A stretch of 64,000 bases of DNA. Source: Clitoria ternatea (taxonomy: Eukaryota; Streptophyta; Magnoliopsida; Fabales; Fabaceae). The stretch is from assembly GCA_037962975.1 (NCBI GenBank), contig CM075674.1:87498501-87562500 (forward strand). The letters are read 5' to 3'. Within the stretch, counting starts at the first letter, position 1. Each line of letters opens with the position of its first letter. Made by a program: the position numbers and the translations under genes. Below the pieces are notes generated by a model that worked only from the letters and a program-made list of their open reading frames with translations, made no database searches and was not told the origin of the DNA. Shown one piece after another: positions 49,455 to 60,147 of the stretch.

Positions 49455-52400
49455 TCATTGTGCGAAGCGTTGGAACATCAAGTAGGTGTCTAATGTTATA
49501 AATATTTAGGATTCTTTTTCAACACACATGTGAGATTTGTTATGGCAAGATTGAAAGTGAGCACACATGCACACAACAAACATTATATTAGGCCTACTAA
49601 TAGTAATATATAGTAAAAAGTCAATGATACATTGATACTTCTTCTTGTTAACATATTTTCCTTATTTGTTCATTAAGTAGCAAGTGGTGCTCAAGGATGT
49701 AATTGTTTCCTTTGTTTTATCCATTCCAAACTTTTTAAGGAGCTCTATGTAATATTTAGATTGATTAAGGAAAGTCTTTTCCTTTGTTTGCTTGATTTGT
49801 AATCTAAAGTAGTAGGTCAGCTCCCCCATCATGGACACCTGAAATTCTTTCTGCATCACACTAGAGAACTTTTTACAAAGTTTATCATTAGTAGCTCTAA
49901 AGATTATGTCATCGACATAAACTTGTATCTGCAAGATGTTATTAGCGATTTTCTTGATAAAGAAAGTGGTGTCCACCTTTCCTTTTTCAAAACCATTTTC
50001 TAAAAGAAAAGAACTTAATCGATCATACCAAGCTATTGGAGCTTGCTTTAGTCCATAAAAGACCTTTTTCAATTTAAAAACATGATTAGGTTTTTCAAAA
50101 ATTTTCAAATCGAGTGGTTGTTCCACACCAACTTCTTGAATAAAATCATTCAAGAAGGCACTTTTGACATTTATTTGGCAAAGTTTAAAATCGAGCGAGC
50201 ATGCAAAAGCAAGTAAAAGATGAATGGCTTCTAGTCTAGTGATAGGTACAAATGTTTCATTATAATCTATACCTTTCTCTTGATTATACCCCTTAGCCAC
50301 TAGCCTAGCTTTATTATGTGTTATTACCTCTAATTTGTTTAGTTAGTTTTTAAAGAGCTACTTAGTTCCAACTACCGAGTGATTAGAAAGCGTAGGTACA
50401 AGATCCCAAACTAGGTTCCTTTCAAATTGGTTCAATTCATCTTGCATAGCTAAGCCCCAAGACTCATCTAAGAGAGCCTTTTTAGTGCATAAGGGTTTGA
50501 TTTTAAAAACAAATGCAACATTATGACAAATATTTCTTAAAGAGTTTCGAGTAGATACTTTCTTAGTGACATCATCGACCACATTCTCGAGGGGATGATT
50601 CTTTGAAGTTCGCTACTCTTAGGGTGGCTGGACAGGACTATTCTCTTTCTCTTCTTGATCCTTGGTGTCAAGTTCCTCGAGTTCATCTGCAAGAGAATCA
50701 ACTACCTTCCCTAGTTTCTTTAGACTGGATTCATCAAATAATACATGGATAGACTCTTTAATAGATAAAGTTATTTTATTAAAAACCCTATATGCCTTAC
50801 TATTTAATGAGTAACCAAGAGAGATAACCTCATTAGAATTAGCATCAAATTTTCCAAGGTCGTCTTTCACATTATTCTAAAAAAAACATTTACAACCAAA
50901 GACATGAAAGAAGAAGATGTTGGTTTTCTTCCCTTATAAAGCTCATAAGGTGTTTTATTTAAAATGGACCTAATCAAGACTTGATTCATGACAAAACATG
51001 TGGTGCCTACCGCATTAGCCAAAAATTGTTTTGGAAGATCATTTTCATTTAGCATGGTTTAAGCCAATTCTTGCAAAGAACAATTTTTCCTCTTAACAAT
51101 TCCATTTTGTTAAGGCTTACTTGGGAAAATAAATTATGCTCGATCCCATGTTTTTCACAATAGTTTTTGAAAATAACATTTTCAAACTCTCCCCGTGATC
51201 ACTTCAAATTGATGCAATCTTCAAATCTTTTTTGTTTTGAATAACCTTGGCTAAAATTTTGAACGCTTTAAAAGCTTTATCCTTAAGATTATAAATAGGG
51301 TCCATGTAAAACGAGAGTAATAATCCACAATCACAAGGGCATAATAATTAAAACCAAAGCTTTTAATTCTAAGCAGTCCAAAAAGGTCCATGTGTAAAAG
51401 TTGTAAGGGTCGGTTTGTTGAAACCATAATTTTAGATTTAAAAGATGCCCTTACTTGTGTACCATTTTGACATGCATCGCAAAAAAGATTTTCAAATTTT
51501 AAAGATGGTAGACCATCTTCTAGGTTTTTGAAGTGAGCTTATTATGATGCTCAAAGTGAATGTGGGCAATTCTCATATGCCACAACCATGATTCTTCTTC
51601 TTTTGACAGAAGGCTTTTAACATCTCTTAAGGGTAAATCATCGAGGTTAATCATATAAACATTATCAACTCTATATCGAATAAATTTTATCTTTTTATCC
51701 TTTTCATCCTCAATAATGCAACATCTAGAATAGAAAACAACATGGTTGCCTTTTTCACATAACTAACTTGTGATAAGGAGATTGTGCTTAAGTCCTTTTA
51801 CTAAAAGGATGTTAGAAATAAAGGTTGATTGAGGATTACCTACCCTTCCAACTCAAAGGATCCTTCGTTTGGTGTTGTCTCCATAGGATACATGACCTTT
51901 GTTGCAAGGAGTGATTTGATCAAATTTGTCCTTGTCGCTGGTCATGCGCCTTGAGCACCCACTATTTTGGTATCACCTCGAGTTGCTTGACTTGAAGTAC
52001 ACCTACAAGAACATTCTTGGTTAAAAATTTTAGGTACCCATTTCTTTTGGGGTTCTTGAGTGTTATATAAGGGATCATTATCCTAAAGACTTTGCTTAAA
52101 TGTATCCCATTTTCTAGTATTACAAACAGAAGCCTTGTGACCTTTTATTCCATAGTAATAACATTTAATTAATGGAATTTTAGATTGTTTTATTAAAAAA
52201 TTTGTTTTACATTGGTTACCAAATAAGTTTTTAAAAGTCATTTGTTGTTTGTTAAGTTTGTATCTAATACCCGCTTTGTTAAACACACATCTTTAATTAC
52301 TAAGTAAAATGTCCAAGTTCTTTTCGCCATTAGTGAAATTAGCCAAAGTTTTATTCAAATCCACAATTTCATCTTTTAAATGATTACAATTGGAACAAGA

Positions 52401-53602
52401 GGATAGAAATGATTCTATTTTGGTTTTCAAAAAAGATTTTTTAAGAGAATTATTCTTTTTAACTAAATCATTGTTAACACCATCAATGGAATCAAGTTGA
52501 TTTTCAAAAGAAGATATATAATCATTACCTTTTTTCAACTTATTTCCCGTTTTGAAAAACTCTTTTTGTAGATCATGAAAAACATTAACTAACTTATCAT
52601 AGGTGATCTCGTTAGAGTCACTTACCTCATTTTCATCTTCTTCTTGATGATTTGCCATGAGATAAAGATTTTCCTCTTCATCATCCAATGAGTCCAAAGA
52701 GCTTGTTAAGTTGTCATCCCAAGCTATGTAGGCTCTTCTTTTGACCTTCTTGTTGTTCTTGGATTTGTTGGTGGGTTGAGGCTAACCAAATTCATAGTGA
52801 CCCACCTTACTACACTCGAAGCAAGTGATGTTGCCATTCTTTGTTGGCTTATTGCTTTGCCCTTTTCTCACTCTTCATGAATTTGCTAAACTTCTTGATG
52901 AACAAGCTAATGGCTTCATTGTCATTATCACTTTCTTCTTTAATTGGTTCTTTTTCTTCAGAGGCTTTGAATGCTAAGTTTTTCTTCTTTGAAGCATTTT
53001 CCTTAGATTTCTTGAGCATTTGCACTTGTTGTTCATACTCTTGAAGTTTCCCGAAAAGCTTTGTCAAAGACATGTTCTCTAGGTCTCTATAGTCCATTAT
53101 AGTGGTGACAATTGGTTACCATTCCTTGCCCAAACATCTTAGCACACAACTCAATAAATCTTCATTCGAAAAGAATCTTCCTAATGCTTAACAATACTTA
53201 ACAATATATAAAAATCACTTTTATAAGTCTAGACCTTTTAAGTTCACTAGTTCCTACATGAGTAACTAGTGAAGTATCCCAAATTTCTTTGGAGGATTTA
53301 CAATTTGTAACTCTAGAAAACTCATCATGACCAAGAGTAGAACAAATGATATTTTTACCTTTTAAATTTAATTTCCCTTTTTTTTCATCATCTTTCCAGA
53401 GATCCCTTGGTTTTTCAACCATTTTACCATCCACAATGTGTGTAGGTAAATTTGGGCCATTTAAAATTATACTCCATATATCTTCATCGGTTGACTCAAA
53501 AAAGACTTATGTACGAGCTTTCAAAAAACCATATCCAATGTCGTTAAAGGAAGGTGGTCTATTAATAACCGCATCCTCTCCCAATATTCTGTTTGAAGCC
53601 AT
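49455..53602 (-). pseudogene. Sirevirus-like Copia gag-pol, disrupted and 3'-truncated
   Basis: The minus-strand gag starts at the ATG at 53602-53600, followed by INRPP in the usual Sirevirus position, and continues in pieces to about 52080. Zinc-knuckle remnants lie near 52810 (CFECSKVGHYEFG, last Cys lost) and 52160 (CYYYGIKGHKASVC, second Cys changed). Integrase remains fall in about 52000-50870, with NKTPYELYKGRKP at about 50950. The reverse transcriptase at 50582-49662 holds YNETFVPITRLEAI, the GLKQAPIAWYDR block and YVDD (QVYVDDIIF). Weak similarity to the next domain runs to about 49455 and then stops. Stops and frameshifts separate all blocks. Confidence 0.85.
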
Positions 53603-53635
53603 TCTTTTAAGCTTTGAAACTTTAATATAAGAGAC

Positions 53636-53650
53636 AAAGCTGTGATACCA
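53636..53650 (-). other. Primer-binding site of the truncated Copia element
   Basis: The minus strand reads TGGTATCACAGCTTT, beginning two bases inside the LTR end and matching the initiator tRNA-Met type. Confidence 0.75.
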
Positions 53651-53652
53651 CT

Positions 53653-54780
53653 TGTTGGAGAGTGGCCTAAGACTTAAGAGAGATGTGAATTAAGTCTTTG
53701 AAACAAATAGTGAAAGAAAATAATTAGGAAGTATTATTTTAAATAACTCTTTATAAAAACAAGTTTAAAAATACCTTTAAGAACTTATGAGCAAAAAGGG
53801 TTTAGCAAATATGATTTAAAAAGTAAATAATTGAAAAATAAAAAAGATGATAAAGAGAAGGGATAAGAAAAAACACACCATAACATATCCTAGTTCGATC
53901 ACTATCATTGTGTTCTACTACAGTCTCCCAGCACAAAGGCTTTTAGAATTTTACACTATAATATGAAATAGTTACAAGGTTGTCCATTTACAACTCTTTT
54001 ACTACTTGTCCATTGTAATGCTACCTTTGAATTGGTGTCCCAAATCCAATGGGATCATAATAGCCTTAAGGTATCCTAGAGATCATTATCTCTCACCTTA
54101 AATCCAACCACTCTAGTCCAAAAGCATAAAGATGAAAATAAGGATTACACATGAATCCGATGATAGAGAAAGAAATTGTAAAAGAGAAAGAAAAAGAATG
54201 TACAGAGTACAGGTATGTCTTTTTCTAATAATGGAAACTTAATTTATAGCAAAACTTCCCCCGAAAGGAAACAAAATAAGAAACCTGTATAAATAAGTCA
54301 AGGAGCCAAAAAATGAGTCAAATTTGAAGTTAATGGTTCAAACCAATGTCCATAATGGTGCAAACCAGGGAGGTCTTCTTTTGGCCTAAAATTTGCTCTT
54401 TAGCCCACTACTCATGTTTTTGGTCCTTTAGCTCATTTTTGGTCTTTCCAAAAAAAAGCTTTTTAAGGCCTTTGTTATTTTCCAGTACTGATTTCATGGT
54501 TCTTAAACCATCTTAACACATTTTAAACAATTAACTAAGGCCCGGACACAAATAAGAACATTCTAAAGAATAACTGGTCCTTGAAAACCTGAAGCTCCAC
54601 ACATGGACTTCACTTCATAGGATGCATCCCAAATTAATTTCCTTTTGTATGAGCTCAACCATGACTTTGTTATATTTTGTCTTAGGTTCTGTTTGGTTTT
54701 TCCTTTGGTCTTGTTTGGTTTGTCATGATAAAAACATTTGCCTACACACATAGGAATTACATTGACCCTATATAGGATGA
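53653..54780 (-). repeat. 5' LTR of the truncated Copia element
   Basis: The plus-strand start TGTTGGAGAGTGGCC is typical of long Sirevirus-type LTRs in legumes. The end is placed only roughly at 54780, because no second copy is present for comparison. Confidence 0.6.
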
Positions 54781-57700
54781 TACCAATTTCTTTGACCTCC
54801 CTATCAGGCCCAGGATGATACTATTACTGACCATGCTCAGTAATTATAAAATTTTTTATTTACATTTTTTACATTACATTTTTTATTACTTGATTAATTG
54901 ATTTATTTGTTATATTATACTTTCATTTATATATATATTGATTGATTGATTTTTTTCATTTCCCGAAATTTACTAATTACTAATTTAATTGATCATGTTC
55001 ATTTTTATAAATTATTGTTATTATTAGATACAATGTAATAACATGCTTAACGAAAAATCAATACACTGGGTAAAATTTCCAAAAATAAATAAATTGAAAA
55101 ATATTAATGATGTAATTAGCCACGGATAATTATTGCCACACATTAGCAAAAAACACAAGATCGTCGCTAAGTGGAACCAAGAAATGAGTTTTGTTCCTTC
55201 GTTGGCGACATATTCTTCCATGGAACTATTAGTTTCGAGTTTGGAAACAACATTACTTTTGTTGTAAACCATAACTAATGACTTGTCGTGTGTGGCAATG
55301 ACATTATTTTCATCGCCAATCAACGACAGATTTGGTGATAGCTTTTGCCTTGAATTTAAAATTCATTGTTGCGATAAAAAACTAGTCTGTTACTAGCTAA
55401 ATAAAAAGTGGCTAGCTGGCCACCCAATCTTCTTATGGTTTTTTTGAGGTTAATCACAGATTAGGTTCATTGCCACTGCCACAACGTTGATCTTTATGTG
55501 TCCAATTAATTTATAGACTAAAATTTTTATGACAATTGTTTTCTTGTTTCCATTTTCGTTGTAGACTTTGCTGGTGGCGAAAAAAGGCTCTTTAGTGCCG
55601 AAAATTTTTTGTCGCTAACTATTTTTTTTTCATGGTGGCAGCCTAGGTTGAGGATAAAAAAACATGTAGCATGGGGAGGAGTTTTGGCAAATACACACTC
55701 AATTGAAGGCCATAGAAAAAGAGAGCGACCATGAAACAATTCATCCTTGGATAGCCATGTTTATTATGATGAGGTCTTAAATGACCGTTCATTTTAAGAT
55801 GACGACCAATGCCCTCCTAACTGTTAATCTTGTTTGCAACAACGCCCTCCCCAGCATTATGATAAAGCCTAAGAGTTTATTTTCTATTATATAAATTTAT
55901 ATTGTATTTATTTTGTTTAGTATACAATATTTTGTAGTTGTTGCTTTGTGTGTGTTGTGAATACCTCTTTTCAGTTTAGTTTAATTTTATTATTTTATTT
56001 TATTTCATTTTTTCCCTTTCAATGTTGTCTGATCTCTCAGCTTCTCTGTTTCTCTTCCCCCTTTCATTTTCCTAGAAAATTGAAAGCCGTGTATCCTAGA
56101 ATTAATGGTTCAGGCTTCAAGAAAAACAAAAATGGAAAAAACATAGTGAATTGAGAAAATAAAAAACCTGAAACTTGAATTGAAACATAAAAAGAGAAAT
56201 AACAACAAATATAAAGAACTCTCAAAACCAAGGAAAAAAGGGATAACAACAGTCATAAAAAATGACAAACACTTTTTTCTCTCATCTCCATCTTCTTCAT
56301 CTATACCATCACTCATTTCACCACCCTTCTCCATCACCACCACTAACAACTACCCTAAAACCACCCCCAAACTCTACCTTTTCACTCACCCACAACAATT
56401 CCACACCACAAATCCTTTCCACATCAACAAACTAACTTCAAACCCCCTCCACATCACTGTGTCACCGCCACCGTGTCACCGCACCGCCACCCCTCCTTCA
56501 CCCTCTCTTTGCCTCTTTTCTTTCTTCACCTCCTTTAGTAACTTTTGTAACACTCTCTTATATACACGATATATATATATATATATATCATTCCTTATCT
56601 CGTATATACAAGGACGTACATATACATGATTTCCTTTGAATGTTGTAAATAAAAAAAATGTTGTCTTTCAATATTTGTCCATAATGACAAAAAAAATTTA
56701 TAGAAATCATAAATGATAAAAGATTACAGTATTATAACTGAATGATAAGATCTATCAAATTTTAACATTTACCTTGTTACAATTATCCAACTTGATATTG
56801 TAATAAGGTAAACTAAAACCAAATTATACCTCTACTATGACTGTGACCAATCATTTCCTAGTCCTCGAACCTTAGGGTTTTGGAATCCTACTCTTGTCAT
56901 ATCTCTTCACCCATCTGATTGAGGATAAGACCACTTTACCCTCTTGTAATTACATCCTTTCATCTTGGACTGTTAGCTATATATCACATAGCATTTATTT
57001 TGGACATAGAAATTCAAATAAGAAGGAATGAGAAATAAAATATAATATCTTACAGATAAGACATAAGCATAAGGGTTTTCTCAAACTAATATAATAATAT
57101 CAGTCATAATCTCATACACAATCAATTATGAATATAGGGTTTCCACATATATAACAATTATATTTTCATTCACAACCACCCACATAGAATGTCACAATCA
57201 CATGAATGTTATGTAATGTTGTTAATGCTACTATCTCATTCGTTTATGCATGTGGGCCCTTAAAGTTTTAATTTGAACTAACATAAATGCCTTCATCGCA
57301 TATAAACAACTCAACTGGCATGGAAACACTTAGAGACTAGTCAGATTGAGAAGGGTTTTATTGTGAAAGTACCCGACACTAGGGAGCGACCCCAGGTCAC
57401 CTGAAGCACCCTTTCACACCCTCTCATCCTAATGTTTGCATTTGAACCTCCTCTAATGTATCCTCGGTTTCTATAATCCCTCCCCAGACACCATCACATC
57501 TTATTTCTCTTTAATGATTCGTGATGCATGAACTACTCGCATATTTAGTTGGTTAAGACTTTTAGAAACTCAATTAATAAATACCATAAAGGTTCAAAAA
57601 TCATCTCAATAAACTGTACATTTCCATAAGTTCTTCTTTAAACTTCTGTTATACAAAAATAAATTTAGTACAGTCTTCAAATTCAGATCTCACCAAAATT

Positions 57701-58180
57701 GAGTTTCCAAGCCTAAAATATCTCAAAACTTTCTCTTAGAAAACTTCACATATTTACATAATCTTTCTCAAATTGAATCTTAACTAGATTGAGTTTAGAA
57801 ATCTCGACTATAACAAAATATCCTTTAGTTTTTTTGTTGGAAAACCAAAATAATTTACTTTAAACTTCTGATTACTTAAAAGAAAATAATTTTCTTAAAA
57901 TCATTAACTAAGAATACTTAAAACTATAAAAATTTTCTTTAATCAAGAATTAATTATCTCAACCTTTAATGTTCATAAAATAGCTTCTTTCTAATACTAG
58001 ATTTTATTCTAAAGATTAAAATAAAGTTAATGAAAAAAATTTCTAAGAAGAAATAAAAGAATAAAATAATTATAAAATACTTTCTCTTAGAATAAAAATT
58101 TAAATAGTAAGGTAAGAAAATTTTTGTTGAGTTTTAACTTTTCGTCATGCTTGTTATATGTTCAAACTCCATATCACAAG
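54781..58180. other. Intergenic region
   Basis: I find no supported gene. The part at about 55060-55640 is rich in GTCGCTAA, GGCGACA and TTGTCGC-like motifs and may be the subterminal region of a DNA transposon, but no ends were found. The 149-codon frame at 56180-56629 is low-complexity Ser/Pro/Thr/Lys sequence without domains. A phrase-rich stretch at 57350-57500 resembles a dispersed repeat. Confidence 0.4.
56569..56588. repeat. AT dinucleotide microsatellite
   Basis: Ten AT units are followed by CATTCC. Confidence 0.9.
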
Positions 58181-58183
58181 GTC

Positions 58184-58276
58184 ATCAATCACAACCAAAT
58201 ATTATCAATCACAATTAAATATCATCACTCACAATCAAACATTGTCAATCACAATCAATTTATCAATCATAATCAT
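58184..58276 (+). repeat. 20-bp tandem repeat
   Basis: ATCAATCACAATTAAATATC and close variants occur about four and a half times in a row. Confidence 0.85.
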
Positions 58277-58399
58277 ATCAAATAAATTACTCATCATTCA
58301 TATATATCATAATTTGAAGTTTAATGATTATTTAAGTTAATAAACTTAATTTTAAGTCTTTATAGTCCATTCCTCGCGTAGGTCTATGTAAGTCCAAAT

Positions 58400-58500
58400 A
58401 GGTAATCCAAGTCCTTGCATAGGTTTAGTTCAGTCCATATAGGTCATAATAATCCAAGTCCTTGCATAGGATTAGTCCAGTTCGTATAAGTTATAAAAGT
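58400..58500 (+). repeat. 47-bp tandem duplication
   Basis: CCAAGTCCTTGCATAGG begins at 58407 and again at 58454, with the following sequence (TTAGTTCAGTCCATATAGG and a diverged version) repeated. A third partial copy with TTCTTGCATGGG lies near 58505. Confidence 0.8.
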
Positions 58501-58739
58501 ACAGGTTCTTGCATGGGTATTTCAGAGTAAGTTACACAAGATACTTAATTTAAAATTTATTATTTCAAAATAATAATATTATTAAATTTAAAAGGAGTAG
58601 GGGACTCCTCCCATTATTTTTATGTCTTTTTATATTATATTTTTATTCCACTCCCTTTATCTGGAATTGCTACCAAAAGTGAATTCGCTCTGTGCCTCTG
58701 ATTTCTAAAAAAATATTAATACTAATTTATTTCAGTATA

Positions 58740-59150
58740 GGCATACGATAAAAATTAAGATTATTATCAGAAATGATAAATAGTAATTATGCATAGTAAT
58801 AGTAACGGTAAATAGTAAATTATCAATAGTAACGGTAAATAGTAATTTTTGAATAATAACAGTAAATAGTAAATCATGAATAGTAACAGTAAATAGTAAA
58901 TTTTGAATAGTAGCGGTAAATGATAAATCGAGAATAGTAACAGTAAATAGTAAATTTTAAATAGTAATGGTAAATAGTAAATTTTAAATAGTAATGGTAA
59001 ATAATAAATTTTAAATAGTAATAATAACTAATAATTTTTTAATAATAACAGTAAATAATAAATTCTGAATATTAACAGTAAATGGTAAATTATGAATAGT
59101 AACAGTAAATAGTGAATAGTAATAGTAAATAGTAAATATAATGTATAGTG
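58740..59150 (+). repeat. Minisatellite of about 27 bp
   Basis: Variants of AATAGTAACAGTAAATAG followed by TAAATTTT recur about fourteen times. Units vary in the third to last bases and in the CGG or CAG triplet. Purity is highest at 58860-59000. The array ends just left of the Gypsy LTR. Confidence 0.9.
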
Positions 59151-59174
59151 GTAATTTATTTTTACCATAGTAAC

Positions 59175-59977
59175 TGATCCGGTCTAGATACCGGCCCCCA
59201 TACTTGTGACGTCAGACTGATCTCATATAAGGAAACCGGTGTCCAGGTTCAACGTTACCACACCGGATATCCGTTGTCTGGTCATCCGCCCTCACTCCAC
59301 GACAGCATCATTCATTTTCGCTGTAACGGTTCTATGTTCATTGATACAGGATATTAATATAATTGTTAGCTTTTCCCTCATAGCAAGAGAAGAGCCTTTG
59401 ATAACTTATCAACGAAGACACTATTTGAAGCAAAATACGTCACATCAATGGCTTCAGAAAGTAAGTGGGTGTGTCAGCAGATTATGCGGAAAAGGTGATT
59501 ATCCTCTCCTTTCCCTAGAGGATTGAACTCTGATAATTGACCTACCCTCCTGACACATTCGGAAAGTCGAGCCACTTTGATTGACACAATATACACGCAA
59601 TCAGAGCTAAGGGACCCACCTGCATCCAACGACTCATTTCTCTTACGTTCAACTATAAGAAGCCCATATCAACACACATGCATGGTATCGTTATTCTATC
59701 TCACACTTTACTGTTACTACGCTTGAGTATTCATTCAGTTCATACACTCTTCTAACTTGAGCGTCGGAGAATCTTCGCAGGTGGCACCACCTTTCGCCCC
59801 CCTACAACGCGAATCGTTGGTGTAAAGGATCTCCAGGACAACAAGATCGACCTCTCCCACTGAGAGACCGGATTAATACATCGGATATACACAGTTCCGG
59901 TGTGCAAACCCTAAAAACACCTGCATCCTTGTGGCTGGTCCCACACCGGATCCTAGACCCCGGTCTAGACCAGTTCA
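59175..59977 (+). repeat. 5' LTR of a Ty3/Gypsy element
   Basis: This 803-bp LTR starts TGATCCGGTCTAG and ends CTAGACCAGTTCA, an imperfect inverted pair with TG...CA ends. A TATA box, TATAAGA, lies at 59654-59660, so the transcript should start near 59685. GTAAC (59170-59174) is the candidate left target duplication. The right LTR lies outside the window. Confidence 0.85.
59654..59660 (+). promoter_or_regulatory. TATA box in the Gypsy LTR
   Basis: TATAAGA lies 480 bp into the 803-bp LTR, in the position usual for an LTR promoter. Confidence 0.6.
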
Positions 59978-59978
59978 T

Positions 59979-59996
59979 TGGCACGCCCAGTGGGAC
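59979..59996 (+). other. Gypsy primer-binding site
   Basis: TGGCACGCCCAGTGGGAC starts one base after the LTR end. TGG pairs with the CCA end of a tRNA. I do not assign the tRNA. Confidence 0.75.
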
Positions 59997-60147
59997 TCGA
60001 TAGAGTTATTCCCATTTTCGCAGAAGTTAAGTGGTTACAATGGAAGGTGATGGGAGAGATTTCGTGGAAGGTCACGTGGAGGATGTGACCCATTAACAGG
60101 CTGGGAGGAGACTCGTCTTCGAATCCCCTGCAACTCAAACCCGGAGG

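Larger units (their letters stand above)
49450..54780 (-). mobile_element. Sirevirus-like Copia element, truncated at the 3' side
   Basis: This Copia element reads on the minus strand. Its 5' LTR is at right, from 53653, starting TGTTGGAGAGTGGCC on the plus strand. Next to it the minus strand reads TGGTATCACAGCTTT (about 53636-53650), a tRNA-Met primer-binding site. gag-pol lies to the left. No copy of the LTR lies left of 49450, and RNase H is missing, so the 3' end has been lost. The break falls close to the TTA microsatellite at 49332-49382. The right end of the LTR is not fixed; 54780 is approximate. Confidence 0.8.

Noticed and set aside
49297..49485. Tyrosine-rich frame
   Set aside because: It is the translation of a TTA microsatellite.
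53200..53300. CACTAGT and ACTAGTG words as possible right end of the large CACTA
   Set aside because: They lie within the gag gene of the Copia element and are not followed or preceded by the A/T run and subterminal motifs of the left end.
56180..56629. 149-codon frame rich in Ser, Pro, Thr
   Set aside because: Low-complexity composition, no domain, and an AT microsatellite inside its 3' end. I see no reason to call it a gene.
58740..59150. Repeat array considered as CRISPR
   Set aside because: There are no spacers. The units abut and vary gradually, as in a minisatellite, and this is plant nuclear DNA.
59239..59526. 95-codon frame in the Gypsy LTR
   Set aside because: It lies wholly inside the LTR and has no recognisable domain. 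Open frames of this size are expected in less AT-rich LTR DNA.
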